Below are positions 8,217 through 17,884 of a stretch of 64,000 bases of DNA, in pieces. Numbering within the stretch: the stretch's first letter is position 1; each line of letters begins with the position of its first letter. The notes below the pieces were generated by a model. That model ran no database searches and had not been told where the DNA came from. It worked only from the letters and a program-made list of their open reading frames with translations. Made by a program: the position numbers and the translations under genes. The stretch lies in the NCBI GenBank assembly GCA_017405965.1, contig JAFQZK010000023.1:1-64000 (forward strand). Direction: 5' to 3'. Source of the stretch: Muribaculaceae bacterium (GTDB lineage: Bacteria; Bacteroidota; Bacteroidia; Bacteroidales; Muribaculaceae).

Positions 8217-10208
8217 ATGAAAACCATACAACTGGCTTTATTAGGATTGATGTTGTGCCTGGCATCAGTGGCCTTGGCACAAACGCCGGAACCCAACCTG
8301 AAGTGGGGAAAGCCAACTGACGCTGAACTGAACATGACAACCTATGCCCCCGACCCCGAGGCCGAGGCCGTGGTGCTTTGCAGCCAGACTGAGCTGAGGT
8401 ATGACTTGTCCTCTGGTTCATTCAAATTGAACACATACACCAAGAAACGCATCAAGATCCTTAAGGAAGAAGGGAAAGACCATGCCAATGGTGGCATCTC
8501 TTATATCTACAATGGGCATCAATCGGGAGAATGCGAGATTTTGGCGAAGCTCAAAGCGACAGCCTTCAATATGGTCAACGGAAAGCTGGTCAAGACCAAA
8601 ATGGAGAACGACATGGTCAATCATGAGGATGTGACCAAAACGCTCCGTTTGACCAAATTCACAGTTCCTCAGGTCACTGTGGGCACTGTCATCGAGGTGG
8701 AATATGAGATTGACAGCGATTATTTCTATGATATTGATGACTGGTATGCACAAGAAGATATCCCTGTGATGTACACTTCGTATGACGTGATTGTGCCAGG
8801 GTTTGTTTCTCTCCACATCGATGAGCACGGTTCACATCGCCTGGCACGCAAGATTGAACCCACCAACATGAGCATGGATGTAGGTTATGACAAAGGCATC
8901 CTGCAATGCAGCGGTACGCATTATTGGTTTATCGGACACAACTTGCCGGCACTGCACAAAGAGAAACTGCTCTATGCCCCTCTGTCCTATGGGCAGCATA
9001 TAACAATGGAGTTGAACGCCATCCAGATACCTGGGCGTGAGGCAAAATACTACACTTCGGACTGGAACGATGTGGACAAGGGCCTACTGGACGATCATGA
9101 CTTCGGTGGGCGGCTTGGCGAGAACCCGCTCAAGGCCGAAATGCAAAAGGCAGATGTGGCCAGCATCAGTGACCCCAAGGAGCGCATCATGGCCATCTAC
9201 CGCCTGCTCAAGGATCGTGTCAAGTGGAACGAGAAATACACCCTCTATGCCAAGAGCGCTGACCAGGTGCTCAATGAGGGCTCGGGCAGCAACGCCAGCA
9301 TCAACTTCATCCTGATCAACATGCTCAGGGATGCCGGATTTGAAGCTTATCCTGCTGTAATGCGGTCGCGCAACAAGGGGTTCTTGGCGATTAAGCGTGC
9401 CACTATCAAAGAGTTCAACACCTTTGTCGTGGCTATCAAGGTGGGTGACAAGTTTTCCTACCTGGATGGCTCGATCGAGGACGGTTGGCTCGATGTCCTG
9501 CCCGACCATCTGCTGGTTGACCGCGCACGCATCGTGAGCAAGGACAAACAGGCCGAATGGGTCGACCTGAGGGGGGTATCGGAATCCAAATCACGAAGCA
9601 TGATCAGTGGTGAACTCCAAGCCGATGGCACCTTGCAGGCCGACATTCAGACGAAATATACGGGTCTGGAGGCTGCCTCGCTGCGGCATGATTTCCGCAT
9701 GGCCACCGACAGTGCCACTTTTGTATCAAAACTGGCTCAGGAACTCAACTGCGAAATCGAATCCCTCTCACTGACCAACCATCACGGGTTGGGACCTGAG
9801 GCGGAGCGTAACATGCACGTGACCAAGCAGTACGATGCCGCGGGCGACATGATCTACCTCAACCCGTGGGTGATGACTGTGATGAGCGAGAACCCGCTGA
9901 CCGAGGAGAAACGCACGTTGCCCGTCGAGTTCCCGTATCTCTACGCCGACAACCTGACCTCAGAAATCACCCTTCCTGAGGGCTATGTGGTTGATGAACT
10001 GCCTAAATCGCTGATGATCAAGAGTCAAGATGGCAAGCTAAGCTGCGTCATCGTTTCGACTACCGATGGGTCGACGCTTTCATCAACGTGTCAGATACAG
10101 ATTGGCAGGCTTTTCTTCACTCCCAAGGAGTACCCCTTTGTGAAAAACTTCCTGGACGAGGTGTACAAGCGACTGCAAGATGTCATTGTCATCAAGAAAG
10201 CGCCATGA
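8217..10208 (+). CDS. DUF3857/transglutaminase-fold exported protein, copy A (catalytic residues lost)
   Basis: The 663-residue protein has a signal peptide (1-21, ending VALAQ), an N-terminal DUF3857 beta domain (about 50-260), a transglutaminase-like core (about 310-420) and a C-terminal beta domain. At the position of the catalytic Cys (GDCKG in the third gene) it reads GSGSNASIN, with Asn359; the catalytic His is Thr402 in EFNTFV. It should therefore not be an active transglutaminase or cysteine protease and may bind peptides or a partner. It is a close tandem duplicate of the next gene, with most of the protein identical and divergence concentrated at residues 190-285. Confidence 0.88.
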   Translation: MKTIQLALLGLMLCLASVALAQTPEPNLKWGKPTDAELNMTTYAPDPEAEAVVLCSQTELRYDLSSGSFKLNTYTKKRIKILKEEGKDHANGGISYIYNGHQSGECEILAKLKATAFNMVNGKLVKTKMENDMVNHEDVTKTLRLTKFTVPQVTVGTVIEVEYEIDSDYFYDIDDWYAQEDIPVMYTSYDVIVPGFVSLHIDEHGSHRLARKIEPTNMSMDVGYDKGILQCSGTHYWFIGHNLPALHKEKLLYAPLSYGQHITMELNAIQIPGREAKYYTSDWNDVDKGLLDDHDFGGRLGENPLKAEMQKADVASISDPKERIMAIYRLLKDRVKWNEKYTLYAKSADQVLNEGSGSNASINFILINMLRDAGFEAYPAVMRSRNKGFLAIKRATIKEFNTFVVAIKVGDKFSYLDGSIEDGWLDVLPDHLLVDRARIVSKDKQAEWVDLRGVSESKSRSMISGELQADGTLQADIQTKYTGLEAASLRHDFRMATDSATFVSKLAQELNCEIESLSLTNHHGLGPEAERNMHVTKQYDAAGDMIYLNPWVMTVMSENPLTEEKRTLPVEFPYLYADNLTSEITLPEGYVVDELPKSLMIKSQDGKLSCVIVSTTDGSTLSSTCQIQIGRLFFTPKEYPFVKNFLDEVYKRLQDVIVIKKAP

Positions 10209-10365
10209 GGCAGCTGTTTTTCACACCCCTCCACCAGAAAACGCCTCCACTGTCTTGTCCCGTATTTCGAGGCATTGCCTCGCCCCCCAGCATAATTTTT
10301 CATGATTTGCTAGGTTTTTCAGTTATTTTACCTAAATTTGCGATATGTTTTTAAATCTGAAAAAT

Positions 10366-12342
10366 ATGAAGACCATACGACTGACATTATTAGGAATGAT
10401 GATGTGCCTGGTATCAGTGGCCTTGGCACAGACGCCGGAACCCAATCTGAAGTGGGGTAAGCCCACTGACGCAGAACTGAACATGACAACCTATGCCCCC
10501 GACCCCGATGCCGAGGCTGTGGTGCTGTGTAGTCAGACCGAGCTGAGGTACGACTTGTCCTCTGGTTCATTCAAATTGAACACATTTACCAAGAAACGCA
10601 TCAAGATCCTTAAGGAAGAAGGGAAAGACCATGCCAATGGTGGCATAGCCTATATGTACAATGGGCATCGTTCGGGACAATGCGAGATTTTGGCGAAGCT
10701 CAAAGCGACAGCCTTCAATATGGTCGATGGCAAGTTGGTCAAGACCAAAATGGAGGGCGACATGGTCAATCATGAGGATGTGACCAAAACGCTCCGTTTG
10801 ACCAAATTCACTGTGCCTCAGGTCACCGTGGGTACCGTCATCGAGGTGGAATATGAGATCGACAGCGATTATTTCTATGATATTGATGACTGGCAGGCGC
10901 AGGAAGATATCCCGGTGATGTACACCTCGTTTGACGTGACTGTGCCTGAGTATTTTTCCTTTAACGTCGATGAGCGCGGTTTCCATCCTCTGGAACGAAA
11001 GATTGAAGGCACCAATATGACGATTGCGGGAGGTTTGCAATGTAGCGGTACAAATTATCGGTTTGTCGGCCGCAATTTGCCGGCCCTGCGTGACAAGAAA
11101 CTGCTCTATGCCCCTCTGTCCTATGGCCAGCGTGTGTCCATGGAGTTGAGTGCCATCCAGATACCTGGAATCATGTCCAAGTATTTCTCTACCAACTGGA
11201 ACGATGTGGACAAGGGCCTGCTGGACGATGATGATTTCGGTGGTCGATTGGGCAAGAACCCGCTCAAGGCCGAGATGCAAGAGGCAGGTGTAGCCAGCAT
11301 CAGCGACCCCAAGGAGCGCATCATGGCCATCTACCGTCTGCTTAAGGACCGTGTCAAGTGGAACGAGAAATACGCCCTCTTTGCCGAGAGCGCCGGCAAG
11401 GTGCTCAAGGAGGGCACGGGCAGCAACGCCAGCATCAACTTTATCCTGATCAATATGCTCAAGGATGCCGGATTTGAAGCATATCCTGCCGTGATGCGGT
11501 CGCGCGACAAGGGATTCTTGACGATTACCCGTGCCACCGCTAAAGAGCTTAACACCTTTGTCGTGGCCATCAAGGTGGGTGACAAGTATTCCTACCTGGA
11601 TGGCTCGATCGAGGACGGTTGGCTCGATGTCCTGCCCGACCATCTGCTGGTTGACCGCGCACGCATCGTGAGCAAGGACAAACAATCCGAATGGGTCAAC
11701 TTGATGGGTGTGTCGGAATCCAAATCACGGAGCATGGTCAAGGGCGAACTCCAAGCCGATGGCACCTTGCAGGCCGACATTCAGACGAAAAATACGGGTC
11801 TGGAGGCTGCCTCGCTGCGGCATGATTTCCGCATGGCCACCGACAGCGCCACCTTTGTATCGGAACTTGCTCAGGAACTCAACTGCGAAATCGAATCCCT
11901 CTCACTGACCAACCATCACGGGTTGGGACCTGATGTGGAGCGGAACATGCATGTGATCAAGCAGTACGATGCAACAGGCGACATGATCTACCTCAACCCG
12001 TGGGTGCTGACTTTGATGAGTGAGAACCCGCTGACCGAGGAGAAACGCACGTTGCCCGTCGAGTTCCCGTATCTCTACACCGACAACCTGACCTCAGTCA
12101 TCACCCTTCCTGAGGGCTATGTGGTGGAGGAGTTACCTCAATCGCTGATGATAAAGAGTGAAGACGGCAAGCTGAGCTGCGTCATCGCTTCGAGTGCCGA
12201 TGGTTCGATGCTATCGTCAAGGTGTCAGATACAGGTCAGCAAGCTTTTCTTCTCTCCCGACGAGTACCCCTTTGTGAAAAGCTTCCTGGAAGAGATATAC
12301 AAGCGACTGCAAGATGTCATCGTTATCAAGAAAGTTTCATGA
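10366..12342 (+). CDS. DUF3857/transglutaminase-fold exported protein, copy A' (tandem duplicate)
   Basis: The 658-residue paralogue of the preceding gene has the same architecture and the same loss of catalytic residues (GTGSNASIN and ELNTFV). I chose the ATG at 10366 because it aligns with the start of copy A (MKTI...); an in-frame ATG at 10345 would add MFLNLKN. It overlaps the next gene by ATGA (12339-12342), so translation is probably coupled. The variable stretch corresponding to 10930-11200 differs clearly from copy A, including a three-residue gap, while the flanks are nearly identical. Confidence 0.88.
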   Translation: MKTIRLTLLGMMMCLVSVALAQTPEPNLKWGKPTDAELNMTTYAPDPDAEAVVLCSQTELRYDLSSGSFKLNTFTKKRIKILKEEGKDHANGGIAYMYNGHRSGQCEILAKLKATAFNMVDGKLVKTKMEGDMVNHEDVTKTLRLTKFTVPQVTVGTVIEVEYEIDSDYFYDIDDWQAQEDIPVMYTSFDVTVPEYFSFNVDERGFHPLERKIEGTNMTIAGGLQCSGTNYRFVGRNLPALRDKKLLYAPLSYGQRVSMELSAIQIPGIMSKYFSTNWNDVDKGLLDDDDFGGRLGKNPLKAEMQEAGVASISDPKERIMAIYRLLKDRVKWNEKYALFAESAGKVLKEGTGSNASINFILINMLKDAGFEAYPAVMRSRDKGFLTITRATAKELNTFVVAIKVGDKYSYLDGSIEDGWLDVLPDHLLVDRARIVSKDKQSEWVNLMGVSESKSRSMVKGELQADGTLQADIQTKNTGLEAASLRHDFRMATDSATFVSELAQELNCEIESLSLTNHHGLGPDVERNMHVIKQYDATGDMIYLNPWVLTLMSENPLTEEKRTLPVEFPYLYTDNLTSVITLPEGYVVEELPQSLMIKSEDGKLSCVIASSADGSMLSSRCQIQVSKLFFSPDEYPFVKSFLEEIYKRLQDVIVIKKVS

Positions 12343-14195
12343 GACCCCTTATTACCATACTCCTGTTGCTGGCGTGCATGCTGCCAGCAGCATCGCAGAC
12401 GGTCGATGCTGTCGTCGTGCAATCGACCACCGAGGTTGACTGCCGTGACATGCGCAACACCCGCATCAGCGAGCAGCGCATCTACCGCCTGCTCAATGAG
12501 CGGGCCAGCGACATGGCTCAGTTCGAGATAGAATGCAGCAAGTGGCTAAAGTTGACCGACTTTAATGGTCAAGTGACCGACGGCACAGGCAAGGTCATCC
12601 GCAAGTTCAAGAAAGGCGAACTCAAGCGCAGTGACCTGAGCAGTGGTTTTGCCGAGGACTTCTACACCCTCTGGCTCGATTACACGCCGCCCAGCTATCC
12701 CATTACGATAGAATTCAATTGTGTCACCGAAGCCAACAACGGCAACTTCGGATTCCCGGTTTTCGCTCCCGTTGAAGCCTATAACACCCAGGTGGAACAC
12801 GCCAGTTATGTGCTCACGGCACCTGCCGAGATGGCTTGCCGGCACCTGTGCCGCAACACAACGACCCAGGTGATCCAGAGCACTACAGCTGACGGACGCA
12901 TCCGCTATGAGGCACATATGGACAACCTGCCCGCCATCGACAGTGAGCCCTATTCGCCCCCAGCTCGTGAAGTCGTGCCTCTGATTCTGTGGGCGCCAAG
13001 CAAATTCGAGTTCCATGGCGTCTCGGGCGACATGTCCACGTGGCAAGGCTTCGGAGCATGGATCCACTCGTTGCTCAAGGGACAGCAAGAACTGTCGTCA
13101 GAATTCAAGGCGCAACTGCACGCCATGACCGATACTTGCACCAGCGACCGCAGCAAGGTGGATGTCATCTACCGTTATCTGGCTCAAACCACACGCTATG
13201 TGAGCATCCAGCTGGGCATCGGCGGATGGCAGCCGTTCGCTGCCAGCGAGGTGTGCCGCACCGGGTTCGGCGATTGCAAGGGCCTGACCAATTACCTGTG
13301 TGCCATGTTGCACGAGGTGGGTGTTCCCGCCAACTACGTGGTCATCAGGAGTGGCCAGCACAACCTCGTCACGGAGTTCCCGTCCAACCAGTTCAATCAC
13401 GCCATCGCCCAGGTGCCGTTGCCGGGCGACACGCTGTGGGTCGAGTGCACAAGTTCGGCCCATGTGCCGCTGGGATATGTGCATGAAAGCATTGCCGGCA
13501 ACCATGCGCTGCTGATTGACAATGACGGCGGGCATCTGGTCAAACTGCCCAATTATTCTCCCGAGCAGAATGTTTCATGCAATCGGGCGCAGGTCTCGCT
13601 GCAAGCCGATGGCAGTGCTACGATTGATGTTGACATGCGAAATGAGTACCGCCAATACGAGGACATGTTGCCGCTGATGTCGCGCACCGAGCAGCAGCGA
13701 CGCGACGCCATGCTCGGGATGCTCAACCTGTCGACGGTCACACTTGGTGACTTCACCGTCACCGAGCACAAGGACAGCTATGCCTCGCCACACATCGATG
13801 TGTCCATGCAGCTCAAAGCACGCAAAATGGCTAACATCACCGGCTCGCGCATGTTTGTCCCGGTGGGAGTCTTCCACAAGGTGACCGTGCCGCTGGCATT
13901 GCAGCAGCGTGTGAAGCCCGTCTACATCAACTATGGCTTTGTAGATATCGACACCGTGGTGGTTTCCATCCCCGAGGGCTTTGTGATTGAAGCCTTGCCG
14001 CAGCCAGTCAACGAAGTGACAAGCCTTGGCGAATTGTCGCTGACCTCCGAGGCCAACGACAACACAGTCACCATTGTCATCCGCCACCTGATGCATGACG
14101 GCACCTATCCCGCCAGCGAATACGACGCCTTGCGCACCTTCAAGACGGCCGTCAAGAAGGCCTACGAGCAACGCATTGTCCTGCGTCGAAAATGA
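12339..14195 (+). CDS. DUF3857 protein with an intact transglutaminase-like core
   Basis: The 618-residue protein has a signal peptide (1-19, ending PAASQ), an N-terminal DUF3857 domain and a transglutaminase-like core in which Cys313 (FGDCKG) and His354 (QFNHAI) are present; the third position is Glu369 (WVECTS) rather than Asp. It is the only member of the three-gene set that could be catalytic, presumably on peptides in the periplasm. The start overlaps the stop of copy A' by four bases. The operon therefore pairs two pseudoenzymes with one putative enzyme. Confidence 0.87.
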   Translation: MRPLITILLLLACMLPAASQTVDAVVVQSTTEVDCRDMRNTRISEQRIYRLLNERASDMAQFEIECSKWLKLTDFNGQVTDGTGKVIRKFKKGELKRSDLSSGFAEDFYTLWLDYTPPSYPITIEFNCVTEANNGNFGFPVFAPVEAYNTQVEHASYVLTAPAEMACRHLCRNTTTQVIQSTTADGRIRYEAHMDNLPAIDSEPYSPPAREVVPLILWAPSKFEFHGVSGDMSTWQGFGAWIHSLLKGQQELSSEFKAQLHAMTDTCTSDRSKVDVIYRYLAQTTRYVSIQLGIGGWQPFAASEVCRTGFGDCKGLTNYLCAMLHEVGVPANYVVIRSGQHNLVTEFPSNQFNHAIAQVPLPGDTLWVECTSSAHVPLGYVHESIAGNHALLIDNDGGHLVKLPNYSPEQNVSCNRAQVSLQADGSATIDVDMRNEYRQYEDMLPLMSRTEQQRRDAMLGMLNLSTVTLGDFTVTEHKDSYASPHIDVSMQLKARKMANITGSRMFVPVGVFHKVTVPLALQQRVKPVYINYGFVDIDTVVVSIPEGFVIEALPQPVNEVTSLGELSLTSEANDNTVTIVIRHLMHDGTYPASEYDALRTFKTAVKKAYEQRIVLRRK

Positions 14196-14288
14196 CTTAT
14201 CACACATTGTGGTGACAAGCGCCGCCTCTCCATATAAAAGAAAACAATCAATACAATAATTGCAATAAATAGAAATTCCAATTCCAAC

Positions 14289-15608
14289 ATGATCATGAAA
14301 AAGATACTTTTTGTGATGCTTGTGGGGCTTTTAGCCGCGTTGTCACCTAAGGCTCTTGCCATTGAGGTTGACGGAATGTATTACGGTATCAATTCAGATA
14401 ACACGACGGTATTTGTCACCTATGGGCCCAATAAATATCGCGGAGATATCACAATTCCCAACACAATTGTATATGAAGGAAAGACCTATACAGTATCTGC
14501 GATAGGTCATAGTGCTTTTAGTGGCTGTAATGACTTGACCCGTGTTATTATGGGTAATACTATTAATTTTATCGGCTCTGATGCGTTTTCTGGCTGCAGT
14601 AGCCTAAGAGCAGTCACCATTGGCCAGTCGGTGAGAACGATTGCCAATTTCGCATTCTATGGATGCTCAGCATTAACCGAGATTATCATTCCTGATAATG
14701 TCACCTCCATCGGCCAAAGTATCTGTTCCTATTGCACCAGCTTGAAATCGGCAACCATTGGCGATGGGGCTACGGGCATTGGATACCAAGCTTTCATGAA
14801 TTGCCGCCAGCTCAAGGAGATCACAATCGGGAAAAACGTTGCTTATATTGGAGATGAGGCCTTCTTGAACTGCACTGGTTTGACGAAGGTCAACATTAAG
14901 GATTTGGCCGCATGGTGCCTCATTGATTTTGATGGCAGCGCAGTTGCCAATCCTCTTTGCTATGCCCATCATCTTTTCCTGGATGGCCAGGAAATAAAAG
15001 ACCTTATCATCCCTGAAACCATCACTCAGATACGCAACTTCACATTCAACGGTGGCAGTGGATTCACGAGTGTTGATTTGGGCAATGTCACCTCGATTGG
15101 CTGGGCGTCATTCTCTTTGTGTACGGGGCTGGAAACAATCAACTTCGGGAGATCGCTCACCACCATCGGGAACTCCGCATTCAGCAGCTGCACAGGCTTG
15201 AAGAGCCTGAAGTTTCCACGCTCTTTGGACCAAATCGGGTCTTATGCCTTTGAAGATTGTGATAGTTTGACCAGTGTACGATGCTTATCTATTACTCCAC
15301 CTGAATTGCAAGACGGGAACACATTCAGTTACACCTGCCTCCTAAAAGCGACACTGACCGTTCCAAAGAATTCCATCAGCAACTACACAACCAAATGGTG
15401 CGAATGGAGGGCATTCAGGCATATTGTTGAATCGGAATTCTATGAGTGTGATGTGAATTGCGACGGTGAAGTCAACATCGCTGATATCAACATGATAGTT
15501 GATGCCATAATATCGGGACAGACCGATGATATCTATGATGTGAACTATGACGGCGAAATTAACATCGCCGACATCAATGAGATTGTCAATATGATTCTGG
15601 CAATCTGA
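14289..15608 (+). CDS. BspA-like leucine-rich repeat surface protein with C-terminal dockerin-like domain
   Basis: The 439-residue product has a signal peptide (1-25; a start two codons later at 14295 is equally possible). It then has a short beta segment (EVDGMYYGIN), 7-9 LRR_5-type repeats (LTRVIMGNTINFIGSDAFSG and relatives) across 60-340, and two EF-hand loops (DVNCDGEVNIADIN, DVNYDGEINIADIN) ending at the C-terminus. BspA-like repeats are known from adhesins and other surface proteins. Immediately after the stop codon lies a remnant of another BspA-like gene. Confidence 0.88.
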   Translation: MIMKKILFVMLVGLLAALSPKALAIEVDGMYYGINSDNTTVFVTYGPNKYRGDITIPNTIVYEGKTYTVSAIGHSAFSGCNDLTRVIMGNTINFIGSDAFSGCSSLRAVTIGQSVRTIANFAFYGCSALTEIIIPDNVTSIGQSICSYCTSLKSATIGDGATGIGYQAFMNCRQLKEITIGKNVAYIGDEAFLNCTGLTKVNIKDLAAWCLIDFDGSAVANPLCYAHHLFLDGQEIKDLIIPETITQIRNFTFNGGSGFTSVDLGNVTSIGWASFSLCTGLETINFGRSLTTIGNSAFSSCTGLKSLKFPRSLDQIGSYAFEDCDSLTSVRCLSITPPELQDGNTFSYTCLLKATLTVPKNSISNYTTKWCEWRAFRHIVESEFYECDVNCDGEVNIADINMIVDAIISGQTDDIYDVNYDGEINIADINEIVNMILAI

Positions 15609-15705
15609 TAACAAGACCCTGCTGCTGGCTCTTATGATGCCAGTCACAGTTATTGCCCTTCCCCGTACGACACGGACAACTACGAGTTTGAAGTGGATGG
15701 TATCC
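15609..15705 (+). pseudogene. remnant of the 5' end of a BspA-like gene
   Basis: This stretch aligns with the first codons of the BspA-like gene at 19456: ctgctggctctta, a similar run to gcccttcccc, then a one-base deletion, after which the frame reads PYDTDNYEFEVDGI against PYSYTNYEFAVDGI. The similarity stops abruptly near 15703. Its last 25 or so bases are used, in antisense, as the C-terminal codons and stop of the TPR gene that follows. It is a truncated, frameshifted relic at a recombination junction. Confidence 0.75.
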
Positions 15706-17413
15706 AGGCGGTGTGGCGACGGACAAACTCGTCAAGGTCTTTGACATTGAGTTTCTTGGCGATTGTTATTTTCTTGTTATAGACCGTGCCGATGCTCCTG
15801 TAGCCCATGGTCACCATGATCACTGTGCGTGAGAAACCGCAGCAATAGAGCGCCAACAGATTCAGTTCGCTATCGGTCAGCGTGCCGCCCGCCTCCTCTT
15901 GTGCCTTGACAAGCACATTATCGTGCAATTCATTGACCAGGGACTGCAGATGCGACCAGTAATTGCTGTCATCGCTCACACCAGGCACCGTCATCATCTC
16001 CTTGAACTTCGCAGCAAACTTTTCGCTGTCGTATTGGTAGGACCATTCCATCAGTTGATGCACGGCACTGATTTGCTGGTTGATGATGGCACGCAGTTCA
16101 TCGCTCTGGCGCACCTTCCCCTCATCGTCCTGCCCTTGTGAATCAAGCCGCGCCTGCATCTGCTGCAGGCTGGCCAGCGAGCCGTCAAGGTCGGCCTTGA
16201 GCATCTCGACCTCGTTCTGCCGCATCTTCAGTTGATTCTTGTACCTCCAAACCAGTGAGGTCACAGCCAGCAACGCCAATGCCAACAAAGCAGCCAGCAG
16301 CAACGCTTCCTTCAGTCGCGATTCACTCCTCACCTGATTCAGCACCGCCAATTGGTGGTCATATTCCTTCTCCACTTCCAGCAGGCGATGGTTCAAGCCA
16401 TTGATGGTGACGGAATCGGCCATGGCATGTGCCAGTTGGATGTAGTTTTTGGACTTTTCCTCGTTTTTCCAGTATTGGTGCTCCAGTTCGGACATGAGCT
16501 CATAATAAAGGATGCTGTCGTTAGTGGCAGTGGCTTGAGGCGCATGCTTCAAATAGTACAAGGCAGAGTCTGGCTGCCCAAGGAGCATGTAGCACTTGAC
16601 GAGCCGGTAATGTGCTCGGGGATGGTCGATGATGGCTGGATCGGCCGATATCGCCTGCAACCCATATTCCTTGCCCAGCAAGTAATTGTGCTCCCTCACC
16701 AGATAATGCTCCGAGAGAAGGTAACGATTGGCAAAAGCATGGTACTGGTCACCTTGCTTCAGAGCCAACTTGATGGCGGCTTTCATACAGATGACGGCCG
16801 AGTCATGCTTTTCATCGATATTGCGATAGATGCCGCCGATGCTAGTGAGGCACACCAACTCATAATGTTTGTCCCCAATAGCCTTAAAAATAGGCATCGC
16901 CTCTTGGTATTTCTGCAGGGCGATGGTATTGGTGCCCACAACCTGTGACTGGTAAAGGGTGCCCAGCCTCAGTTTAGCGTAGGCTATCATTGAACTGTCG
17001 GTGGCTAGCGGCAGTGCTTCGGCTTGATGGTAACTGTTGACCGCCTGCTCCAAGTTGCCCATGTCCTCATTGACACAGCCCTGGGCCACAAGTGCCTTCA
17101 GGTATTTCAGGTCATCACCAGACTTCTTGTAATAGCCGACCGCCTCATTAATCGCCGAGTCGCTGGTGCAGGGGACATAATTCTTGTACATCGCCATCGA
17201 CAACAGCACGGCATGGTAGGCACGCTCTTCTTTACTCAACGGTTTGGTATCCATCTGCTGCAGCAAGGGCAATGCCTCTTTCTCCTGCTGATGATAGACC
17301 ATCGAGTCAATGCGCGAGAGTTCCCGCATGTTGGCGCTGTCGTGGTGGCATCCAACAATCATGAGGGCGAAAACTGCAATCAGTGGAATAAAAACGTTCT
17401 TGATGTGTATCAT
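15680..17413 (-). CDS. TPR lipoprotein with one transmembrane helix, coiled coil and C-terminal LuxR-like HTH
   Basis: The 577-residue protein starts with a lipoprotein-like signal (lipobox MIVGC); the longer start at 17452 would place residues before it. TPR-like helices cover about 30-330, followed by a TM helix at about 367-388, a coiled coil to about 440, and a C-terminal helical part with TDSELNLLALYCCGFSRTVI and GYRSIGTVYNKK, resembling a LuxR-type HTH. The layout (periplasmic TPR, TM, cytoplasmic HTH) recurs in Bacteroidetes membrane-bound regulators, so a signalling role is inferred. The last residues (WIPSTSNS) are encoded by the antisense of the BspA remnant, so the native C-terminus was probably different. 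Confidence 0.8.
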   Translation of the reverse strand: MIHIKNVFIPLIAVFALMIVGCHHDSANMRELSRIDSMVYHQQEKEALPLLQQMDTKPLSKEERAYHAVLLSMAMYKNYVPCTSDSAINEAVGYYKKSGDDLKYLKALVAQGCVNEDMGNLEQAVNSYHQAEALPLATDSSMIAYAKLRLGTLYQSQVVGTNTIALQKYQEAMPIFKAIGDKHYELVCLTSIGGIYRNIDEKHDSAVICMKAAIKLALKQGDQYHAFANRYLLSEHYLVREHNYLLGKEYGLQAISADPAIIDHPRAHYRLVKCYMLLGQPDSALYYLKHAPQATATNDSILYYELMSELEHQYWKNEEKSKNYIQLAHAMADSVTINGLNHRLLEVEKEYDHQLAVLNQVRSESRLKEALLLAALLALALLAVTSLVWRYKNQLKMRQNEVEMLKADLDGSLASLQQMQARLDSQGQDDEGKVRQSDELRAIINQQISAVHQLMEWSYQYDSEKFAAKFKEMMTVPGVSDDSNYWSHLQSLVNELHDNVLVKAQEEAGGTLTDSELNLLALYCCGFSRTVIMVTMGYRSIGTVYNKKITIAKKLNVKDLDEFVRRHTAWIPSTSNS

Positions 17414-17627
17414 TCGATAGGGTTGTTTGTTTCTGATTTTACGGTCATTCACCCCGTTGTAGCGGTGAATTCTTGATGCAAAATTAACACATTAAGGCTT
17501 ATCATCTAAAATAATGAGCTAAAAATGAGAATAATTATTTTTAGATGGTTGATTTTCTGCATTTTGTGTTTTCAAAAATGAGGTCTGAATGAATCCACTT
17601 TTGGACCAATTTAACATTTCCGGGCTC

Positions 17628-17635
17628 TAACTTTG
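17628..17635 (+). promoter_or_regulatory. candidate promoter upstream of the CotH gene
   Basis: TAACTTTG matches the -7 consensus. The 471-bp region 17414-17884 between the divergent TPR and CotH genes is AT-rich and shows no gene. Bases 17571-17612 match 19356-19397, upstream of the second BspA gene, at about two thirds of positions without gaps, suggesting duplicated promoter regions. A half-palindrome TGTCCACTAA (17673-17682) and TTAATGGACACTAA (17855-17868) also lie here. Confidence 0.5.
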
Positions 17636-17884
17636 TGGGGAGAAATATTCATTTTAATAATACCATCATTGCTGTCCACTAAAAATTTAGATTTAGCAAA
17701 ATGCCGGATAGTTGATTTTATAAAAGGCTCAAAATCAATGGTGTTTTTTGCCAAGTATCTAATAATCAATTCAATTGTGATTTCAAATCCGTTGACTTCA
17801 AAAATTCGCGTAATGGACTAAAAATCAATGTATTATAACGATTATTGCGATTTTTTAATGGACACTAATGTAATACCATTTTAT

